This document shows, piece by piece, positions 37,944 through 47,431 of a DNA stretch of 64,000 nt. Source of the stretch: an uncultured Pelagibacteraceae bacterium (GTDB lineage Bacteria; Pseudomonadota; Alphaproteobacteria; Pelagibacterales; Pelagibacteraceae); contig CACNWC010000001.1 of assembly GCA_902624075.1 (NCBI GenBank), positions 62,001-126,000 of the forward strand, in the 5' to 3' direction. How positions within the stretch are numbered: position 1 is the stretch's first letter; every line of letters starts with the position of its first letter. Below the pieces are notes generated by a model. The model saw only the letters and a list, made by a program, of their open reading frames with translations, was not told where the DNA came from and made no database searches. Made by a program: the position numbers and the translations under genes.

Positions 37944-38734
37944 AAAAGTATGCAGTCATTGGAAACCCTATAGAGCACTCTTTATCACCAATACTTCATA
38001 ATTACTGGATAGATAAGAATAAAATTGAAGCTTCGTACGAGAAAAAACTTATTTCTAAAGACGACCTAGTAAAAGTAATTAATGATGTAAAAGAAGAAAA
38101 AATCAATGGTTTAAATGTTACCGTGCCTTTTAAAAAAGATGTTATTCCATTTTTAGATGAATTAAGTTTAGAGGCAACAAAGACCCAGTCTGTTAACACT
38201 ATTTACTCGAAAAATAATAAAATTATTGGTCATAATACAGATATTAAAGGCTTTGAATTGAATATTAAACAAATCAAGTTTGATGTTGATGGAAAAAATA
38301 TTTTCATTTTAGGAGCGGGCGGGGTTGTTCCATCTATTATATTCGCTCTTAATAAAATGGGAGCATCAAGTATAATTGTGAGCAATAGAACAAAAAATAA
38401 GGCTGAAAATTTAAAAAACTTATTTAATAATATTACAGTTGTTAATTGGGGAGAGGTTCCAAATTTTGATATGGTTATTAATGCAACAAGCTTGGGATTA
38501 AAAACTGATGATAAGATAGGAATAGATTTTTCAAATATCGAAAAAAATAAACTGTTTTACGATGTAATATACAATCCAAAAAATACTAATTTCTTAAAAA
38601 TAGGCAAAAAATTGGGTCATAATACAGAAAATGGAAAATTGATGTTTGTTTATCAAGCTTTAGAAGCTTTTGAAATTTGGCACAATATAAAGCCCCAAGT
38701 AAATAATGAAGTTTTAGAGTTTCTTGATAAATGA
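37940..38734 (+). CDS. aroE: Shikimate dehydrogenase AroE
   Basis: The 264-residue protein has the shikimate-binding GNPIEHSLSPILHNYW, the catalytic segment NVTVPFKK, the NTDIKGF motif, the nucleotide loop ILGAGGVVPSII, and the terminal LMFVYQALEAFEIW. It reduces 3-dehydroshikimate to shikimate with NADPH in aromatic amino acid synthesis. It overlaps maf and coaE by 4 bp each, the usual alphaproteobacterial order. Confidence 0.96.
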   Translation: MKKYAVIGNPIEHSLSPILHNYWIDKNKIEASYEKKLISKDDLVKVINDVKEEKINGLNVTVPFKKDVIPFLDELSLEATKTQSVNTIYSKNNKIIGHNTDIKGFELNIKQIKFDVDGKNIFILGAGGVVPSIIFALNKMGASSIIVSNRTKNKAENLKNLFNNITVVNWGEVPNFDMVINATSLGLKTDDKIGIDFSNIEKNKLFYDVIYNPKNTNFLKIGKKLGHNTENGKLMFVYQALEAFEIWHNIKPQVNNEVLEFLDK

Positions 38735-39303
38735 TTAGAATAGGTATTTTAGGAGATATAGGATCTGGCAAAAGCTATGTTGCAAAAAAATTTGGTTATC
38801 CAGTATTTAATGCTGATTTAGAGGTACACAAATTATATGAGAACAACAAAATAATATTTAAAAAATTAAAAAAAAATTTACCAAATTATTTTCAATCATT
38901 TCCAATTAAAAAAAAACAAGTTTCTCAAGCGATATTAGATAATGAAGATAATTTGACAAAAATTGTCAAAATCGTTCATAAAGAAATAAGAAAAAAATTA
39001 AATATTTTTTTGATTAAAAATAAAAATAAAAAAATTGTAGTTTTAGATATTCCTTTATTATTAGAAAATAATATTAATAAGAAGAAAGATATTTTAATAT
39101 TTATAGAAGCAAAAAAATTCAATATTCTGAAAAGATTAAAAAATAGAAAAAATTTTAATAAAAAATTATTAGATAAATTTAAAAAAATTCAACTATCACT
39201 AGATTATAAAAGAAAAAAATCAGATTTTATTATCAAAAATAATTTTACAAAAAAATCAGTAAAAGAAGATATAAACAAGATATTAAATAAATTATGTAAA
39301 TGA
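38731..39303 (+). CDS. coaE: Dephospho-CoA kinase CoaE
   Basis: The 190-residue protein has a Walker A motif in ILGDIGSGKSYVAKKFG and the substrate-binding segments FNADLEVHKLY and VLDIPLLLEN. CoaE adds the 3'-phosphate to dephospho-CoA, the last step in coenzyme A synthesis. The length is normal, though the sequence is very lysine-rich, as is common in A+T-rich genomes. It overlaps aroE and dnaQ by 4 bp each. Confidence 0.93.
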   Translation: MIRIGILGDIGSGKSYVAKKFGYPVFNADLEVHKLYENNKIIFKKLKKNLPNYFQSFPIKKKQVSQAILDNEDNLTKIVKIVHKEIRKKLNIFLIKNKNKKIVVLDIPLLLENNINKKKDILIFIEAKKFNILKRLKNRKNFNKKLLDKFKKIQLSLDYKRKKSDFIIKNNFTKKSVKEDINKILNKLCK

Positions 39304-39965
39304 AGGAAATCGTACTAGATACTGAAACAACTGGTATATCGGTGAAAGAAGGCCATAGAATAGTTGAGATAGGGTGTATTGAGCTTAATGATTTAATACC
39401 AACTAAAAAAAAATTTCATTGCTTTTTAAATCCTGAAAGAAAAGTTTCTGAAAAAGCATTAGAAGTTCATGGTTATACTGATGAATTTTTATCAAAAAAA
39501 AAAAAATTCTATGAAATTGTAGAAGAATTTTTAGATTTTATTAGAGGTAAAAGATTAATAATTCACAACGCAGAGTTTGATCTTTCACACATTAATAATG
39601 AATTAAAAATATTAGGTAAAAATATTATTGAAAATGAAGTTGTTGATACTTTAATTTTAGCAAGAAATAAATTTCCAGGTTCATCAATAAGTTTAGATGC
39701 GCTCTGCAAAAAATATAGGATTGATAACTCTAAAAGAACTCAACATACTGCTTTAATTGATTGCGATCTATTAGCTAAAGTTTATATAAATTTAATTGAT
39801 CAAAAAGAACCTAAATTAGATTTTCAGTCAAAAGAAATAGAAAGTAATTTCAAAGAAAATAGAAATATTTTATATTTTAAAAAAATTGTAAAAATAACAG
39901 AACAAGAAAGGCAAGAACACGCAAATTTTTTAAAAAAGAATTTAAAAAAAAATTTTTTTAATTAA
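39300..39965 (+). CDS. dnaQ: DNA polymerase III epsilon subunit (3'-5' proofreading exonuclease)
   Basis: The 221-residue protein shows the DnaQ exonuclease motifs: Exo I VLDTETTGISVKEGHRIVEIG, Exo II HNAEFDLSHINNEL, and Exo III HTALIDCDLLAKVYINL. It proofreads during replication with the alpha and theta subunits. It is the last gene of the ppsR-maf-aroE-coaE-dnaQ operon and its 3' end overlaps convergent secB by 8 bp. Length is typical of epsilon. Confidence 0.97.
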   Translation: MKEIVLDTETTGISVKEGHRIVEIGCIELNDLIPTKKKFHCFLNPERKVSEKALEVHGYTDEFLSKKKKFYEIVEEFLDFIRGKRLIIHNAEFDLSHINNELKILGKNIIENEVVDTLILARNKFPGSSISLDALCKKYRIDNSKRTQHTALIDCDLLAKVYINLIDQKEPKLDFQSKEIESNFKENRNILYFKKIVKITEQERQEHANFLKKNLKKNFFN

Positions 39966-40386
39966 ATTTTCTATTATAAAGTTCTTCGAAATCAATTTTC
40001 TTTTCAAATTTGATTCCCGGATAACCTGAATTGTTAAGTAAATCTAAAAAGGCTTTTTCTAAATCTGGATAAATTTCTTTTTGAGCCTCACAAAGAATGA
40101 TTTTTTCTAAATCTTTTTTATCTTTTATACTTTCATCAACTTTTATAATTGTTGCAAAAATTATTTCAAAAAATGCTTTTTTTTTACTATTATTTTTGTC
40201 TTCAAACTTAAGAACTGTATTAATCTCAACAATCTTATCTTTCAATGCTTTAGATGTTATTTCAATATTTAAATGATATTTTGAAATATTATCCTTTACA
40301 AATAAGTAAGTTTCAATGTCAGGAGTTTCGCTAGATAAATCTTTTACAAATTTACTTAAAATTTTATAATTTTTTGTCATTGTCAT
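39958..40386 (-). CDS. secB: Protein-export chaperone SecB
   Basis: The 142-residue protein has a SecB-like beta-sheet pattern (KFVKDLSSETPD near the start, then IEITSKALKDKIVEINTVLKFE, FEIIFATIIKVD, and the LLNNSGYPGIKFEKKIDFEELY stretch). SecB keeps preproteins unfolded and passes them to SecA. It converges on dnaQ and is followed upstream by fxsA, as in other Alphaproteobacteria. Two adjacent ATG codons (40386 and 40380) could start it. It overlaps fxsA by 23 bp. Confidence 0.92.
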   Translation of the reverse strand: MTMTKNYKILSKFVKDLSSETPDIETYLFVKDNISKYHLNIEITSKALKDKIVEINTVLKFEDKNNSKKKAFFEIIFATIIKVDESIKDKKDLEKIILCEAQKEIYPDLEKAFLDLLNNSGYPGIKFEKKIDFEELYNRKFN

Positions 40387-40786
40387 TTTCTATATCTTCA
40401 AACTCGCCATCTATAAAGTTTTCATTGTTTCTTTTTGGTTTAACATTTTTAGAAAATTTTTTTAGAAGAATTTTTCTTGTTATCGGAAATATAAGTAGAA
40501 ATCCGATTGTATCTGTAACAAATCCTGGCATCATTAACATTAAAGCAGCAAAGGCTATTGCTGCTCCAGATATAATCTCATAAGCAGGTAGCTCATTTTT
40601 GATAATTTGAGAAATACCTGATTTAATTGTATTTAAACCCTCATATCTTGCATAGAATACACCGACAATGGCAGTAATGAATATTAATGAAATTGTATAA
40701 AAAGCCCCAATCTGTGAGCCAATTTTTATAAAAAGGTAAATTTCAATTATTGGTATTAAAATTATGGAAAATATAACTGAGTTCAT
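40364..40786 (-). CDS. FxsA-family cytoplasmic membrane protein
   Basis: The 140-residue protein has the FxsA start (PIIEIYLFIKIGSQIGAFYTI), two or more hydrophobic helices, and the family-specific LMLMMPGFVTDTIGFLLIFP with a charged cytosolic tail. In E. coli FxsA overproduction suppresses F-plasmid exclusion of phage T7; its normal role is unclear. It is upstream of secB on the same strand, overlapping by 23 bp. Confidence 0.88.
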   Translation of the reverse strand: MNSVIFSIILIPIIEIYLFIKIGSQIGAFYTISLIFITAIVGVFYARYEGLNTIKSGISQIIKNELPAYEIISGAAIAFAALMLMMPGFVTDTIGFLLIFPITRKILLKKFSKNVKPKRNNENFIDGEFEDIENDNDKKL

Positions 40787-40843
40787 TTGTCTTTAATGTA
40801 ATTGTTAGTTGAAATTATTCAACATAGTAATTACTATAAATAT

Positions 40844-41440
40844 ATGAATTACAGTTTTGAGTATATTGACATTATTTTACTTGCAATGATTGCAGGATTT
40901 ATTTTTTTAAGATTAAGAGGCATCCTTGGCAAAAGAACAGGTTTTGAGGGTAAAATTAACCCACAGTTCGAAAATGTTTTAAAAAATATTCATCCAGAAA
41001 AAGATATTAAAATCAAAGACAATTTTGACGAAGAAGATCAAAAAGAATTTTTGAAAGGTGCAAGGATTGCTTATGAAACAATTATTACTGATTTTAGTGA
41101 CAAGGATAACAAGTTAATAAAAAGTAAACCACTTTTAAGTAAAAAAATACATGACCAGTTTAATGAGGCTCTCATAGAAAGAGGAAACAAAGGTCATTAT
41201 GCTGAAATAACATTTATTGGGCTAAATTCAGCAGAGATAAAAGATCATAAAAAAACTAATAATATATTAAAAGTCACTGTCGATTTTGTAGCCGAGGTAA
41301 TAACTTGTATTAAAGATAAAGAAAAAAAAATTATATCTGGTGACCCAGAAAAAATAAAAAAAATATATGATACCTGGACATTCTCGAGAGATATGAGATC
41401 GAATAATCCTAATTGGTATTTAGTAGATATATTAACTTAA
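40844..41440 (+). CDS. Tim44/TimA-domain membrane-associated protein
   Basis: The 198-residue product from ATG 40844 has one N-terminal membrane helix (YIDIILLAMIAGFIFLRL), then FEGKINPQF and a Tim44-like C-terminal domain (FLKGARIAYETIITDFSDKD, then WTFSRDMRSNNPNWYLVDI). A TTG at 40802 would extend it but is less like family starts. Alphaproteobacterial Tim44 relatives (TimA) are thought to be ancestors of mitochondrial Tim44; their role is unclear. In Alphaproteobacteria this gene usually sits with fxsA, mltA and an smr gene; here mltA is not between them. Confidence 0.86.
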   Translation: MNYSFEYIDIILLAMIAGFIFLRLRGILGKRTGFEGKINPQFENVLKNIHPEKDIKIKDNFDEEDQKEFLKGARIAYETIITDFSDKDNKLIKSKPLLSKKIHDQFNEALIERGNKGHYAEITFIGLNSAEIKDHKKTNNILKVTVDFVAEVITCIKDKEKKIISGDPEKIKKIYDTWTFSRDMRSNNPNWYLVDILT

Positions 41441-41860
41441 TTGATAAGTAAAATTTCAAAAAAAGATAAAAAAGATTGGGAAAATTTTTTATCAAAAAAT
41501 GAAAATCTTCCTGATAAAGATTCTAAATTAAAAAATAGAAAAACTAAAAAAGAATTAGTTTTTGATTTACATGGTTATTCATTGGATGAAGCTAATGAAA
41601 AAGTGAAAAATTTAATCCAAGACGCATACAATAATAATTTTAATAAATTAATAATTGTAACTGGAAAAGGATTACACTCTCAAAATGAAAAAGATCCTTA
41701 TGTTTCTAAAGATCTTGGTATATTGAAAAATTCAGTCCCTGAATTTATTAGAAATAATAATGAATTAATGAATATGATAAGCGATATTCAATCAGCGAAT
41801 ATAGATGATGGTGGTAGTGGAGCTTTTTATATTTTTTTAAAAAAAAAAGATAAATTATAA
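41441..41860 (+). CDS. Smr-domain protein (MutS2-like nuclease domain)
   Basis: The 139-residue protein has an N-terminal charged region and a C-terminal Smr domain (VFDLHGYSLDEANEKVKNLI with the DLHG motif, and LIIVTGKGLHS). It ends with DDGGSGAFYIFLKK. Smr domains bind or nick nucleic acid. The start is a TTG immediately after the TAA of the Tim44-like gene; no ATG is close. The stop lies 4 bp from convergent hslU. Its molecular role is not established. Confidence 0.88.
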   Translation: MISKISKKDKKDWENFLSKNENLPDKDSKLKNRKTKKELVFDLHGYSLDEANEKVKNLIQDAYNNNFNKLIIVTGKGLHSQNEKDPYVSKDLGILKNSVPEFIRNNNELMNMISDIQSANIDDGGSGAFYIFLKKKDKL

Positions 41861-41863
41861 TAA

Positions 41864-43237
41864 TTATAAAATAAACTTTGATAGATCTGTATCTTTTACT
41901 AAATTATCAAGGTTTTTAGTTATATATTCTTTATCTATTATTATTTTATCTCCCGATCTATCTGTAGCTGTAAAACTTATATCATCTAATATTTTTTCTA
42001 TAATTGTGTGTAGTCTTCTTGCCCCAATATTTTCAACAGTAGCATTAACTTCTGAGGCAATTTTAGCTATAGCATCAATTCCATCTTCAGAAAATTCTAG
42101 ATCCACATTTTCAGTTTTAAGTAAAGCTACATATTGTTTAATTAAACTATAATCAGGTTCTTTTAATATTCTTTTAAAATCATCACTTGTTAATGCTTCT
42201 AATTCTACTCTTATTGGTAATCTACCCTGTAATTCAGGTAATAAGTCAGACGGTTTAGCTAGCTGAAAAGCACCAGATGCTATAAATAAAATGTGATCAG
42301 TTTTTATCGGGCCATATTTAGTATTAACTGTTGTTCCTTCAATTAATGGTAAAAGATCTCTTTGAACACCTTCTCTAGACACGTCTCCACCAACTCTATC
42401 AGTTCTGCCAGAAATTTTATCTATTTCATCTAAAAAAACTATTCCATTATTTTCAGTAGAAATTTTGGCGGCCTTAATAATTTTATCTTGCTCTATTAAC
42501 TTATCAGACTCATCATTAATTAAAATTTCATGAGAATCTTTTACAGTCATTTTTTTCTTTTTTTCTTTAGACCCCATAGATTTACCCAACATTTCTCCAA
42601 TGTTAATCATCCCAACATTAGCACCTGGCATTCCTGGAATCTCAAATGAGGTAGAATTACCTCCACTACTATCACTTACAGCAATTTCTATTTCGTTATT
42701 ATCAAGGTCGCCATTTCTTAATCTTTTTCTAAAACTTTCTCTAGTAGCTAAACTTGCTTTTTTTCCAACCAATGCATCTAAAACTTTCTCCTCCGCTAAC
42801 TTTTGAGCTTTTGCGTGAACTTCTTTTCTTTTTTTTATTTTTTCCATTGAAATTGCTATCTCAATTAAATCTCTTATTATTTGTTCAACATCTCTTCCTA
42901 CATAACCAACTTCTGTAAATCTTGTAGCTTCAACTTTAACAAATGGTGCTTCTGCTAATTTTGATAATCTTCTGGAAATTTCTGTTTTACCAACACCAGT
43001 CGGTCCAATCATTAAGATATTTTTTGGTAAAACTTCATTTCTCATTTCACCTTCTAATGCTTGTCTTCTCCATCTGTTTCTTAGAGCAACAGCAACAGCT
43101 CTTTTTGCTTTGTTTTGTCCAACTACAAATCTATCTAATTCTGAAACAATTTCTCTTGGGGACAGTGAACTTCCTAAGCCAGCTTCTTTTTTTGAATTTT
43201 TATCTTTTGGATGTAAGGGTGTAACGTTTGATTCCAT
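41864..43237 (-). CDS. hslU: HslU, ATPase subunit of the HslVU protease
   Basis: The 457-residue AAA+ protein has [34 protein letters not shown] near the start, Walker [17 protein letters not shown], a [14 protein letters not shown] segment, Walker B IVFLDEID, and the C-terminal [14 protein letters not shown] segment. HslU unfolds substrates and feeds them into HslV. Length is close to the family mean. It overlaps the hslV stop by 1 bp and is transcribed from the hslV promoter. Confidence 0.98.
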   Translation of the reverse strand: MESNVTPLHPKDKNSKKEAGLGSSLSPREIVSELDRFVVGQNKAKRAVAVALRNRWRRQALEGEMRNEVLPKNILMIGPTGVGKTEISRRLSKLAEAPFVKVEATRFTEVGYVGRDVEQIIRDLIEIAISMEKIKKRKEVHAKAQKLAEEKVLDALVGKKASLATRESFRKRLRNGDLDNNEIEIAVSDSSGGNSTSFEIPGMPGANVGMINIGEMLGKSMGSKEKKKKMTVKDSHEILINDESDKLIEQDKIIKAAKISTENNGIVFLDEIDKISGRTDRVGGDVSREGVQRDLLPLIEGTTVNTKYGPIKTDHILFIASGAFQLAKPSDLLPELQGRLPIRVELEALTSDDFKRILKEPDYSLIKQYVALLKTENVDLEFSEDGIDAIAKIASEVNATVENIGARRLHTIIEKILDDISFTATDRSGDKIIIDKEYITKNLDNLVKDTDLSKFIL

Positions 43238-43752
43238 TATATTTTTTCTACTTTAACATTATTGTTAGTGAATACGCATATTTCTGCTGCAACTTCTATT
43301 GCTTTTTTTGCAACTTCCTCAGCGCCCATTCCTGTCCCAATTAAAACTTTTCCAGCTGCAAGAGCGTAGTTACCTCCTGAACCAATACCAATGATATCAC
43401 CTTCTGGTTCAAGAACATCACCTGTACCTGAAATAATATAACTATTTTCTTTATCACCTATAGCCATCAAAGCTTCTAGTCTTCTTAAATATTTATCTGT
43501 ACGCCAATCTTTAGCTAACTCTACAGCAGCCCTTGATAAATTACCTGCGTGCTTTTCCAATTTTGCTTCTAACCTTTCAAATAAAGTTAATGCATCAGCT
43601 GTTGATCCTGCAAATCCTGCAACAACACCTCTCTTTTCAATTTTTCTGACTTTTGAAGCTGTACTTTTAACAACGGTATTACCCATGCTCACTTGACCAT
43701 CACCAGCCACAACTACCTCTTTATTTTTTCTTACTAATACTATTGTTGTCAT
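43237..43752 (-). CDS. hslV: HslV, peptidase subunit of the HslVU protease
   Basis: The 171-residue protein carries the N-terminal Thr nucleophile ([25 protein letters not shown]), [17 protein letters not shown], and the [15 protein letters not shown] segment characteristic of HslV. After removal of Met the Thr is catalytic in a proteasome-like fold. It makes a barrel with HslU for heat-shock protein turnover. A sigma-32-like promoter lies just upstream (43760-43787). Confidence 0.98.
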   Translation of the reverse strand: MTTIVLVRKNKEVVVAGDGQVSMGNTVVKSTASKVRKIEKRGVVAGFAGSTADALTLFERLEAKLEKHAGNLSRAAVELAKDWRTDKYLRRLEALMAIGDKENSYIISGTGDVLEPEGDIIGIGSGGNYALAAGKVLIGTGMGAEEVAKKAIEVAAEICVFTNNNVKVEKI

Positions 43753-43759
43753 ACATGTT

Positions 43760-43787
43760 AAATGGATACTAATTTTAATAGTTCAAG
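43760..43787 (-). promoter_or_regulatory. Candidate sigma-32 (heat-shock) promoter of hslV
   Basis: On the minus strand, CTTGAA (43787-43782; perfect) is followed after 14 bp by ATCCATTT (43767-43760; consensus CCCCATNT). The -10 element ends 8 bp from the ATG, so the predicted transcript would be almost leaderless. Spacing equals that in the dnaK and grpE candidates. Function inferred. Confidence 0.65.
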
Positions 43788-43803
43788 ACTAGGTTTAGTA
43801 ATA

Positions 43804-43832
43804 TTGCCATAATTGAATAATATATGTATACC
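43804..43832 (+). promoter_or_regulatory. Candidate sigma-70 promoter of hisB
   Basis: TTGCCA (43804-43809) and TATACC (43827-43832) are separated by 17 bp, each with two mismatches to consensus. The hisB ATG is at 43845. The match is moderate in A+T-rich DNA, but no other pair in the 92-bp hslV-hisB gap is better. Confidence 0.4.
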
Positions 43833-43844
43833 TGTTTTTAAATT

Positions 43845-44435
43845 ATGGCTCGTAAAGGTAAAATTAGTAGAAAAACTAAAGAGACAAGCATAAGTGTTGA
43901 TCTAAATATTGACGGCAAAGGTAAATATAAAATTGACACTGGCATAGGCTTCCTTAATCATATGCTTGAACAATTATCAAAGCATTCATTGATTGATATG
44001 AACATCAAAGCAAAAGGAGATACTCATATTGATCTTCATCATACGACTGAAGATACTGGAATTGCAATTGGAGAGGCATTAAAAAAAGCTTTGAACAAAT
44101 CTATTGGCATAAGAAGATATGCACATGCAATGATACCTATGGATGAAACCTTATCACGGGTTGCTATCGATATATCCAACAGGCCTTATTTAATTTGGAA
44201 GGTAAAACTTAAAGTAGAAAAACTAGGTGAAATGGATACAGAATTATTTAAAGAGTGGTTTCAGGCTTTTTCACAGGCAGCCGGAATTACTTTGCATGTT
44301 GAAAATATTTATGGTGATAATAGTCACCATATTATCGAGTCTTGCTTTAAGGGATTAGCAAGATCTTTAAGAACAGCATTAGAAATGGACCCGAGGAATA
44401 AAAAATCAATTCCTTCTACCAAAGGTTCTTTATAA
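43845..44435 (+). CDS. hisB: Imidazoleglycerol-phosphate dehydratase HisB
   Basis: The 196-residue protein contains both metal-binding motifs, [13 protein letters not shown] and [15 protein letters not shown], plus the [17 protein letters not shown] signature. It dehydrates imidazole glycerol phosphate to imidazole acetol phosphate. It is monofunctional, without the phosphatase domain of E. coli HisB. It leads hisB-hisH-hisA-hisF-hisE, the usual alphaproteobacterial order. Confidence 0.98.
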   Translation: MARKGKISRKTKETSISVDLNIDGKGKYKIDTGIGFLNHMLEQLSKHSLIDMNIKAKGDTHIDLHHTTEDTGIAIGEALKKALNKSIGIRRYAHAMIPMDETLSRVAIDISNRPYLIWKVKLKVEKLGEMDTELFKEWFQAFSQAAGITLHVENIYGDNSHHIIESCFKGLARSLRTALEMDPRNKKSIPSTKGSL

Positions 44436-44440
44436 GTTTA

Positions 44441-45070
44441 ATGAAAGTTACAATTGTTGACTATAATTCGGGTAATATAAGCTCGGTAATAAACTCTTTT
44501 AGAGAAGTTGCTAATGACAAAGTAAGTATTATGGTGACTTCTGATCTAAATAAAATTAAATCAAGTGATAAAATAGTTTTACCAGGGCAGGGTTCATTTA
44601 AGAATTGTATGGATGCCTTAAACAAGATCAAAGGCCTCCCAGATACTCTTAACGAATTTGCAATAACTAATAAAAAACCTCTTCTTGGAATTTGTGTTGG
44701 TTTACAAATGTTTGCTGATATAGGTTATGAAGAAACTGAAACCAAAGGATTAGGCTGGATTTCAGGAAAAGTTTCGAAAATAAATAATCAAAATGGAAAG
44801 TATAAACTTCCTCATATTGGTTGGAATGAAATTAATATTGTCAAAGAGAGCAAAATTTTACAAAATATAAAAAATAATTCTCATATGTATTTTGTACATA
44901 GCTATGAATTTATACCAAATGATAAAAACGTAATTTCAGCTACAACAGATTACTCATCAGATATTGTTTGTTCTATTGAAAAAGAAAATATTTTTGGAAC
45001 TCAATTTCACCCAGAAAAGAGTGATAAAATTGGTTTAAATCTAATTAAAAATTTTTTAAATTTAAAATAG
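44441..45070 (+). CDS. hisH: Imidazole glycerol phosphate synthase, glutaminase subunit HisH
   Basis: The 209-residue class I glutamine amidotransferase has VDYNSGNISSV at the start, LPGQGSFKNCMDAL, the nucleophile loop LLGICVGLQMFADIG and the His-Glu pair in FGTQFHPEKSDKIG. It provides ammonia to HisF. The gene follows hisB after 5 bp, and the final TAG overlaps the GTG start of hisA by 1 bp. Length is normal. Confidence 0.97.
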   Translation: MKVTIVDYNSGNISSVINSFREVANDKVSIMVTSDLNKIKSSDKIVLPGQGSFKNCMDALNKIKGLPDTLNEFAITNKKPLLGICVGLQMFADIGYEETETKGLGWISGKVSKINNQNGKYKLPHIGWNEINIVKESKILQNIKNNSHMYFVHSYEFIPNDKNVISATTDYSSDIVCSIEKENIFGTQFHPEKSDKIGLNLIKNFLNLK

Positions 45071-45792
45071 TGAAAATATTTCCAGCCATAGATATTAAGG
45101 ATAAAAAGTGTGTAAGATTAGTTAAAGGAGATTTTGACAATAAAAGGGAATATGAAATGTCTCCAATTGAACAAGCAGGAAAATACAATAATCTTGGTTT
45201 TAAAAATTTACATATTGTTGATTTAGATGGAGCTTTAACTGGTGAAACAGTTAATCAAGATATTATTAAAGACATAGTTGTTAAATTTAATCTTAAAGTT
45301 GAGATAGGTGGTGGTGTCAGAAATTTTGATAGTGTTCAAAAATATATCGATGTCGGTGTTGAGAAAGTAATTTTAGGAAGCGCTGCTATAAAAGACAAAA
45401 AATTCTTAAAAGAAGCATGTAAAAAATTTCCTAATAAAATTGCTTTAGGTTTAGATGCTAAAGATGGATATTTGTCAGTTTCAGGTTGGAAAGAAAGTTC
45501 TAATCAATTAACTTTAGATTATTTGAAAGAAGTCAACGACTATGGTGTTAGTAGATTAATCTATACTGATATAAACAGGGATGGTACGAAACAAAGCCCA
45601 AATTTTGTTGAAACATCAAAAGTTGCTGAATTATCAAATTGTCCAGTGATTATTTCTGGTGGAGTATCATCAATAGATGATATTAAAAAAGCAAAGAATT
45701 TAAAAAATATTGAAGGTATAATAGTTGGTAAAGCTATTTATGATGGTGATATTGAATTAGAGGAACTACTAAAAGAAGATGCTCAAAAATAG
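45070..45792 (+). CDS. hisA: ProFAR isomerase HisA
   Basis: The 240-residue beta/alpha barrel begins [19 protein letters not shown], with the catalytic Asp at the start of the barrel. It has [15 protein letters not shown] and YTDINRDGT segments, and [11 protein letters not shown] at the second phosphate site. It isomerises ProFAR to PRFAR, the substrate of HisF. The start is GTG, overlapping the hisH stop by one base. It overlaps hisF by 14 bp. Confidence 0.97.
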   Translation: MKIFPAIDIKDKKCVRLVKGDFDNKREYEMSPIEQAGKYNNLGFKNLHIVDLDGALTGETVNQDIIKDIVVKFNLKVEIGGGVRNFDSVQKYIDVGVEKVILGSAAIKDKKFLKEACKKFPNKIALGLDAKDGYLSVSGWKESSNQLTLDYLKEVNDYGVSRLIYTDINRDGTKQSPNFVETSKVAELSNCPVIISGGVSSIDDIKKAKNLKNIEGIIVGKAIYDGDIELEELLKEDAQK

Positions 45793-46534
45793 AATTATTC
45801 CTTGTTTAGATGTTAAGAATGGCCGAGTTGTCAAAGGTATAAATTTTGTTGATTTAAAAGATGCAGGAGATCCCGTTGAACAAGCTAAAATTTATAGTGA
45901 TGGTGGAGCAGATGAAATTTGTTTTTTAGATATTACTGCTTCAAATGAAAATAGAGATATTATTTATGATGTTGTAGAGAAAACTTCAAAAAAATGTTTT
46001 GTTCCTTTAACTGTAGGAGGTGGAATTAGGAGTGTAGAGGATATTAATAAATTACTTAATTGTGGTGCCGACAAAGTCTCAATAAATACTGCAGCAGTTG
46101 AAAATTCAAAAGTTGTTATAGAAAGTTCAAAAAAGTTTGGGGCTCAATGTATCGTAGTTGCAATCGATGCAAAAAAAAATGGAGACAAATGGGAAGTATT
46201 CACTCACGGAGGAAGAAATAATAGCGGTATTGATGCATTGGAGTATGCAAAAAAAATGGAAAAAAATGGTGCAGGAGAGTTGTTAGTCACTTCAATGGAT
46301 CGTGATGGAACTCAAGTTGGTTATGATATTGATCTAATGTCAAAAATTTCATCTAAAGTAAATATCCCTGTTATTGCATCTGGTGGTGTAGGTAATTTAG
46401 ACCATTTAGTTGATGGAATTAAATTGGGAAAAGCTAGTGCAGTTTTAGCAGCTTCTATATTTCATTACGGAAAACACTCTGTAAAAGAAGCCAAGGATTA
46501 TTTGGACTCAAAAGGAATACCTGTTAGAATTTAG
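45779..46534 (+). CDS. hisF: Imidazole glycerol phosphate synthase, cyclase subunit HisF
   Basis: The 251-residue barrel has [53 protein letters not shown], and the terminal [17 protein letters not shown]. The Asp residues in CLDVKNG and TSMDRDGTQ are the catalytic pair. It cyclises PRFAR using ammonia from HisH to form imidazole glycerol phosphate and AICAR. It lies 1 bp from hisE. Confidence 0.98.
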   Translation: MLKNRIIPCLDVKNGRVVKGINFVDLKDAGDPVEQAKIYSDGGADEICFLDITASNENRDIIYDVVEKTSKKCFVPLTVGGGIRSVEDINKLLNCGADKVSINTAAVENSKVVIESSKKFGAQCIVVAIDAKKNGDKWEVFTHGGRNNSGIDALEYAKKMEKNGAGELLVTSMDRDGTQVGYDIDLMSKISSKVNIPVIASGGVGNLDHLVDGIKLGKASAVLAASIFHYGKHSVKEAKDYLDSKGIPVRI

Positions 46535-46535
46535 T

Positions 46536-46808
46536 ATGTTCGATAGTCTAAATAATTTAATTCAAATTATTAGAGAAAGAAAAGAAAAACCTATTGAGGG
46601 TTCATATACAAACAAGTTACTTAGGGATAATTCTTTAAGTAAAGCGAAAGTACTAGAGGAAATTAATGAACTTATTGAGGCTGTAGAAAAAGATACCAAT
46701 AAGATACATGAATGTGCGGACGTCCTTTATCATTTAATCGTTTACCTAGAAGCAAACGATATTAAAATTGAAGATGTAATGGATGAACTTAAAAAGAGGA
46801 GAAAATAG
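46536..46808 (+). CDS. hisE: Phosphoribosyl-ATP pyrophosphatase HisE
   Basis: The 90-residue protein has the MazG-like HisE pattern: ELIEAVEKDTNKIHECADVLYHLIVYLEAND, with acidic residues for Mg2+, after a TNKLLRDNSLSKAKVLEE segment. It hydrolyses PR-ATP to PR-AMP, an early histidine step. In Alphaproteobacteria hisE follows hisF, as seen here (1 bp). HisG, HisD, HisC and HisI are not in the window. Confidence 0.95.
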   Translation: MFDSLNNLIQIIRERKEKPIEGSYTNKLLRDNSLSKAKVLEEINELIEAVEKDTNKIHECADVLYHLIVYLEANDIKIEDVMDELKKRRK

Positions 46809-46820
46809 AAAGGATGACGT

Positions 46821-47036
46821 ATGAAACATGTTACCAAAAAGAGACATATTGCTAAGACCTTAACTTGGCGAATTTTAGCAACAACTGATACTTTTTTAAT
46901 TGCTTGGTTTATAACTGGCGAATGGAATTGGGCTGGTGCTATAGCTGGCATGGAGGTTATTACTAAAATGTTTTTATATTATTTTCATGAAAGAGCTTGG
47001 TATAAATATATAAAGTTTGGACTAGAAGAAAAATAG
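46821..47036 (+). CDS. DUF2061 small membrane protein
   Basis: The 71-residue protein matches the DUF2061 pattern (RHIAKTLTWRILATTDTFLIAWFITG, then GAIAGMEVITKMFLYYFHERAW), with two hydrophobic helices. Function is unknown; the family is common in marine bacteria. An AAAGGA ribosome-binding site is present upstream of the ATG. It follows hisE by 12 bp and could be co-transcribed. Confidence 0.88.
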   Translation: MKHVTKKRHIAKTLTWRILATTDTFLIAWFITGEWNWAGAIAGMEVITKMFLYYFHERAWYKYIKFGLEEK

Positions 47037-47065
47037 TGTTATTTTTTATTTAATTAAAATCTTTC

Positions 47066-47431
47066 ATGAATTACGATAATAATAATATCTTCGCAAAAAT
47101 TCTAAGAGGTGAAATACCTTGTAAAAAAATTTATGAAGATAATTATGTGTTATCATTTCATGACATAAATCCACAAAAAAAAATACATGCTTTAGTAATT
47201 CCAAAAGGTAAATACATTGATCTTGATGATTTTAGTGAGAAAGCTTCGTCAGATGAAATGGTAGGACTTTTGAAAGGGATTAATATCGTTGCAAAAAAAT
47301 TGGGCATCTCAGTTGATAATGGTAAAGGTTATAGAACATTAACAAACATTAGTGAGCATGGAGGCCAAGAAGTTCCTCATTTGCACTTTCATTTGTTTGG
47401 AGGTGAAAGAGTTGGTAAAATGGTTGAGTGA
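47066..47431 (+). CDS. hinT: HIT-family nucleotide hydrolase (HinT-like)
   Basis: The 121-residue protein has the HIT signature VPHLHFHLFGGE (HxHxHxx) near its C-terminus and the HinT-like start NNIFAKILRGEIPCKKIYEDNYVLSF. HinT-type enzymes hydrolyse AMP-amidates such as AMP-lysine and act in the cytoplasm. The gene overlaps the following acetyltransferase by 4 bp. Length is standard. Confidence 0.94.
   Translation: MNYDNNNIFAKILRGEIPCKKIYEDNYVLSFHDINPQKKIHALVIPKGKYIDLDDFSEKASSDEMVGLLKGINIVAKKLGISVDNGKGYRTLTNISEHGGQEVPHLHFHLFGGERVGKMVE

Noticed and set aside
42600..43224. Open frames opposite hslU
   Set aside because: They mirror conserved hslU coding sequence on the other strand and show no family match.
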